From positions 1 to 64,000 of the forward strand of contig NZ_JAAZWE010000010.1 of NCBI RefSeq assembly GCF_013185185.1: a stretch of 64,000 nt of DNA, written 5' to 3'. Of this stretch, positions 61,901 through 64,000 are shown one piece after another. A model generated the notes under the pieces. The model made no database searches and was not told the DNA's origin. It saw nothing but the letters and a program-made list of their open reading frames with translations. Both the position numbers and the translations under genes were made by a program. Within the stretch, counting starts at the first letter, position 1. Each line of letters opens with the position of its first letter. Origin of the DNA: Saccharibacillus endophyticus. GTDB taxonomy: Bacteria > Bacillota > Bacilli > Paenibacillales > Paenibacillaceae.

Positions 61901-62585
61901 GGTTAACAAGTCCGCCAAGACCGTAACTGCTCCGTTTGACGGATTCGGCTACTATGCGGTATTCGGTCTTCGTTACAGCTACGGCGACGTTATCGCGCAA
62001 GCGGATTTGCGCGGAGACGTGGAAATGATGATGTCCCGCGGGGTAATGAAAGCCAAAGACGCGAATGAGTTTGGCGTAAACGAAGTTATTACTCGCGGCG
62101 AATTTGCCACGATGCTGATCAGAATGTTGAATATCCCTCTGGATTACGACGAAGATATCACGAAGCGTACTTTCGATGACGTAGGTCCGGTAACGAATCA
62201 GTACATGGACTATCGTTATATCGAAACAGCAGTACGCAAAGGTATCATCCGCGGTACGGGTCCGCGCGTATTCATGCCGTACAATACGCTTAGCCGTGAA
62301 GATGCGGCGATCATGATCGCCAGAGCGATGAACCTGAAGCTGACCGACAATACGAAAGCCAAAGCCGGTCTTGAAAAGTCGTTCACGGACGCGACTACGA
62401 TCAACTCCAGCTACGCAGGCGCCGTATTGGCGGTAACCAAAGGCAAGTATATGGAAGGCAAGGCCAACAAGCTTGAAGAAGGACAGAAGAAAGCAACGTA
62501 CCGCTTCGATCCTAAAGCAACCTTTACTCGCGCAGAAGCTGCCGACATTGCGGTCAAAGTCATGACCAAGATGAAAACTCTGTAA
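58944..62585 (+). CDS. Large secreted SLH-domain surface protein
   Basis: Up to 1213 residues. A long signal peptide (hydrophobic core SLMMAVVLIFTLVPVYPASA) is followed by a large Thr/Ser-rich beta-type region that looks like several Ig-like modules, and three C-terminal SLH units (from about residue 1010; ITRGEFATMLIRMLN, LSREDAAIMIARAMN, FTRAEAADIAVKVM). SLH units bind the pyruvylated wall polymer made with CsaB, so the protein sits on the cell surface. The TTG 58944 start has TGAGGGA 6 bases upstream; GTG 59007, 8 bases after AAGGGGAG, would give a more ordinary signal peptide and may be the true start. Function beyond anchoring unknown. Confidence 0.85.
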   Translation: MQIGNNKTTPSGRASQRGAVQVGKQGIKSLLSLMMAVVLIFTLVPVYPASAAGGTLKITNLSDKPNAPTNSANGKVDIIGTFQDVNTSTITYVIESMVGDTVVGSSSGGDRQPDTGDNKTFKFYQVSVKSGLNRITVKATTTSGQEVSSQAYVSFVDAPNLSSVKVGAEDTQENVPFVVSSQTPSITVEAPNAVDVLLNGNPMFSGGAGTFYATPTLTQGSNKLTFEVKSATSSYAETRTLVYYDGNAQVYNTKIGATAIEPNATIEGSPTGAISGEVVIAMPASGTAANTVAGKITFTKMVDNTPQVYPDFNEADITLTKKDTVGTSLVIYSFRSTGTVSALQSGSYQMDLRVNSQQRATVSFKVRGTGDAFIKNVYQLYGVSSSSSSVTSYSSKTAFDAGTSPYVSVPELPLWIAVDTGNAASVNLKVDGVALPSSDYASFTDGSGTAYNIYKITKLKSGRQTLTFEYGSDSVSVPINYQSAPFIQVTNLYNEQVFTDANAITSVQGRLINFTGASNTVTIEYSGRTTTATSTDGTFSLSTANFPLTLTPGANTLVLSGTTNGKKVSTTLNLYLIENDSIQIENFHPLPVDSLTQDNSLFIPGEADQYTTNELSMDTEFAITPADTADEIIIRLDGNKKETRLTRGTGTSWSQSTGELRVSPKAGTVNGFIIEDLALPTTGDLKVTVYVRKGTSTTSKTLTVTRELRPYTILSPKLPNESVITQNFLDVSIQAEGASSVVVGKQTLEKGDKDIFRGRLSGLKAGKNTVKFTVTAGTTKTNGTFEVNYSAEIVQGAQYSTVMPAGGKLKLFKGDLQISLPKGTLLREINPTPGSQSPTISLFDKQELLAGIASPVDGRTLKIYNQVNVSDGQGGYRDGQLKLLESNGTMVSRMVPKPHFGYASNLYWLDAGYFDATATSDDYKTVLGNQPYAAPGFESRSAKQWLEPTQEGTITIKYDPDLVDASAGNLGIWRLNGNEWVNVGGTVNKSAKTVTAPFDGFGYYAVFGLRYSYGDVIAQADLRGDVEMMMSRGVMKAKDANEFGVNEVITRGEFATMLIRMLNIPLDYDEDITKRTFDDVGPVTNQYMDYRYIETAVRKGIIRGTGPRVFMPYNTLSREDAAIMIARAMNLKLTDNTKAKAGLEKSFTDATTINSSYAGAVLAVTKGKYMEGKANKLEEGQKKATYRFDPKATFTRAEAADIAVKVMTKMKTL

Positions 62586-62607
62586 AACAAAAGTGCAACT
62601 AAACGCA

Positions 62608-62650
62608 AAAGCAAAGCGTCTCTATACTGTAGAGGCGCTTTGCTTTTTTT
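62608..62650 (+). terminator. Terminator of the large SLH gene
   Basis: AAGCAAAGCG-CTCTA pairs with TAGAG-CGCTTTGC, loop TACTG, then seven T. Confidence 0.88.
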
Positions 62651-62773
62651 AATGAGGTTTATGGCGAAGTACAGTTTTATGGAAAATTGTTTAAAATCGT
62701 TTTTTGTGTTTTGAAGCGTTTTACGTTAGAATAGCGAGTAACAATACTTTCTGTGAGGGTGGATATCAGCACT

Positions 62774-63115
62774 ATGAAACCAATCAAGTCGAAAGCTCAG
62801 ATTGATTATATGAAAGCCAAAACGAAATTCGAAGAACGTTCCAAGGTTTTGGAGGCTCGCGTAGCCGAAGAACAAAAGGAACAAGAAGTCGAACAAGAGC
62901 TTATGGAGCAACTGGTCTTGGAGACAGGATTCCACCAGGCGTTCAACGAGTTGGCCGAAGCTGAAAACGAATTGATCTCTTGGTCGCACGCGACGATCAA
63001 ACATGACAAGACTTACAAAGACAACAAAAAGCCGATCGACGAAATGTACGAGAAGCTCAACTCTGATCCGCAAATGCGAGCAAGGATCATTCAACTGGCA
63101 TTGCGTATTCGCTAA
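62774..63115 (+). CDS. Conserved-looking small hydrophilic protein
   Basis: 113 residues with many Lys and Glu, lacking membrane segments. A coiled-coil stretch is likely around residues 13-45 (KFEERSKVLEARVAEEQKEQ). The C-terminal half is helical too (LNSDPQMRARIIQLALRIR). I do not recognise the family; its pattern recalls YlbF-like helical proteins but no motif proves this. ATG 62774 is chosen; GTG 62753 is an in-frame alternative. It lies alone between two surface-protein genes, with its own terminator. Confidence 0.6.
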   Translation: MKPIKSKAQIDYMKAKTKFEERSKVLEARVAEEQKEQEVEQELMEQLVLETGFHQAFNELAEAENELISWSHATIKHDKTYKDNKKPIDEMYEKLNSDPQMRARIIQLALRIR

Positions 63116-63148
63116 ACCGCGAAAAATTCTATATCATATAGAAGATAT

Positions 63149-63179
63149 AAAAGGCGTCGGAATTTGGCGCCTTTTGCGT
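63149..63179 (+). terminator. Terminator after the small hydrophilic gene
   Basis: AAAAGGCG pairs with CGCCTTTT over an 11-base loop. The T run is short. Confidence 0.55.
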
Positions 63180-63254
63180 TTACTTAAACCGAAGATTGTT
63201 TAAGTACATAGGTGGGTGGCTTTAAAAGAGTATTCTTTCGTCTTTTAAAAAAAA

Positions 63255-63293
63255 TTGCAAAAAAAGTTTTAAAAACTCGCAACTTTTTTGCAA
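63255..63293. repeat. A/T-rich inverted repeat in the S-layer gene leader region
   Basis: TTGCAAAAAAAGTT (63255-63268) and AACTTTTTTGCAA (63281-63293) form a near perfect stem with a 12-base loop, in the 454-bp gap before the S-layer gene. The stem resembles a factor-independent terminator or a protein site. The rest of the gap holds the promoter at 63403 and otherwise nothing I can name. Confidence 0.55.
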
Positions 63294-63402
63294 CTGCTCG
63301 CGTCTAAGTCATTGAGTGTCAAAACAAGGCGCTTTTAACCTCCTGATTTCCAAAGATTGGTCTTAAAACCGTAAAGTTGTGTGCACTTGTGCGAAAATGG
63401 AC

Positions 63403-63431
63403 TTTACGAGGGTTAGCGACCAATGTATAAT
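63403..63431 (+). promoter_or_regulatory. Candidate promoter of the S-layer-like gene
   Basis: -35 TTTACG (63403-63408), 17-base spacer, consensus -10 TATAAT (63426-63431). A second -10-like TATACT occurs at 63524-63529. Long leaders and several promoters are common for S-layer genes. Confidence 0.45.
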
Positions 63432-63569
63432 ACGGAAAGCGGGATTGGGCATCCTCTGTTTTGTGCTTACTTATCCAACACTTTTGTTTTCAAGTTTCTG
63501 TGATACCCGTCACAGACCTCATTTATACTTAACACCTGCTCAACTCTGGAAAGGGGGTGCAATCAGCTA

Positions 63570-64000
63570 ATGAGTAACATGAGCGAATGCGAACCAACTA
63601 CAGACAAAAAAAACACATTTACACTCCAAGGAGGAGAACAAAAAGGTATGAAGAAAATTGTATCCCTGGCCCTTTCTACGGCTATGGCTCTCTCGATGTT
63701 CGCTTCGGTCACTTCCGCAGCAACAATGACTACGCAAGAGAAGTATAACGCACTGGTAACTCAAGGTATCTTCGCTGGCTACCCAGACGGAAATGCTTAC
63801 CTGGATAAAGACATGACTCGCGCTGAGTTCGCGAAAGTCGTAGCACTGCTGACTGGTCTGGAAACTTCGGCTACTGGCACGAACTCCTACCAAGACCAAA
63901 ACTATGCGAACGCTTGGTATAAGCCTTACGTTGAAGCCGTAACGAAAGCCGGCTACATGCAAGGTACTACAACTGGAGCTAAAAAACTGTTCAACCCGAA
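63570..64000 (+). CDS. S-layer / SLH-domain protein, 5' part only
   Basis: The gene runs off the window. Two in-frame starts are plausible: ATG 63570 (after AAGGGGGTG, 10 bases) and ATG 63648 (after GGAGG, 13 bases). The second gives a classic signal peptide (MKKIVSLALSTAMALSMFAS, cleavage after VTSAA). The mature protein begins directly with an SLH unit (TTQEKYNALVTQGIFAGYPD, then MTRAEFAKVVALL). Codon use is strongly biased (ctg, act, gcg), as in highly expressed genes. Probably the major S-layer protein (inference). Confidence 0.8.
   Translation, partial: MSNMSECEPTTDKKNTFTLQGGEQKGMKKIVSLALSTAMALSMFASVTSAATMTTQEKYNALVTQGIFAGYPDGNAYLDKDMTRAEFAKVVALLTGLETSATGTNSYQDQNYANAWYKPYVEAVTKAGYMQGTTTGAKKLFNP

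Noticed and set aside
63379..63570. Short plus-strand frame in the S-layer leader
   Set aside because: No ribosome site, and it covers the likely promoter boxes.

Overview
The window is a stretch of a Gram-positive, fairly GC-rich Firmicute chromosome. Gene order (atp operon, DUF1146, murA, mbl, two flagellar rod genes, epuA, fabZ), strong GGAGG ribosome binding sites, SLH-domain surface proteins with csaB, and sigma-A and sigma-D type promoters all point to the family Paenibacillaceae, perhaps a Saccharibacillus or Paenibacillus relative (inference; no 16S is present). I see no rRNA, tRNA, CRISPR array, insertion sequence or prophage.

Layout. 1-6.1 kb (minus strand): an RND efflux pump with its TetR regulator (a swrC/yerO-like pair), then a second TetR gene heading an operon with two small multidrug resistance (SMR) subunits. 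6.3-7.8 kb: cardiolipin synthase. 8.2-17.4 kb: an eight-gene carotenoid cluster (three CrtN/CrtI-type desaturases or oxidases, CrtM-type synthase, CruF-type hydratase, acyltransferase, glycosyltransferase, type 2 IPP isomerase) with overlapping start and stop codons. 17.6-22 kb: ychF, a multidomain DUF2087/GIY-YIG protein, and two CheX-type chemotaxis phosphatases behind a likely sigma-D promoter. 22-32 kb: prfA-prmC, two tandem SEDS (RodA/FtsW) genes, sua5, ywlE, and a ywlG-like gene with glyA under a ZTP riboswitch. 32-36 kb: a sugar ABC importer without ATPase, then upp and mnaA. 37.8-45.6 kb: the complete F1Fo ATP synthase operon. 46-53.5 kb: DUF1146, murA, mbl, flhO, flhP, epuA, fabZ, pgcA. 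53.6-64 kb: a cell-surface block (DUF5693, csaB, tagA, tagO, a 1213-residue SLH protein, and the 5' end of an S-layer-like gene cut by the window edge).

The genes cooperate in envelope biology. tagO and tagA start an undecaprenyl-linked wall glycan. CsaB would pyruvylate the secondary wall polymer that SLH domains bind. pgcA and mnaA feed sugar nucleotides. murA, mbl and the SEDS proteins build peptidoglycan.

The most striking unexplained signal is a family of five dispersed, non-coding, strongly palindromic repeats of about 170-260 bp (near 7.9, 18.9, 24.5, 32.0 and 42.7 kb). All lie just 3' of a gene. They share a conserved arm, come in two core subtypes, and in at least three copies the locus-specific flanks are themselves mirrored, including the terminator hairpins. 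One copy sits inside the ATP synthase operon and one in the probable 5' leader of a SEDS gene. A possible leader peptide ending in UAG upstream of prfA (RF1) is a second lead.
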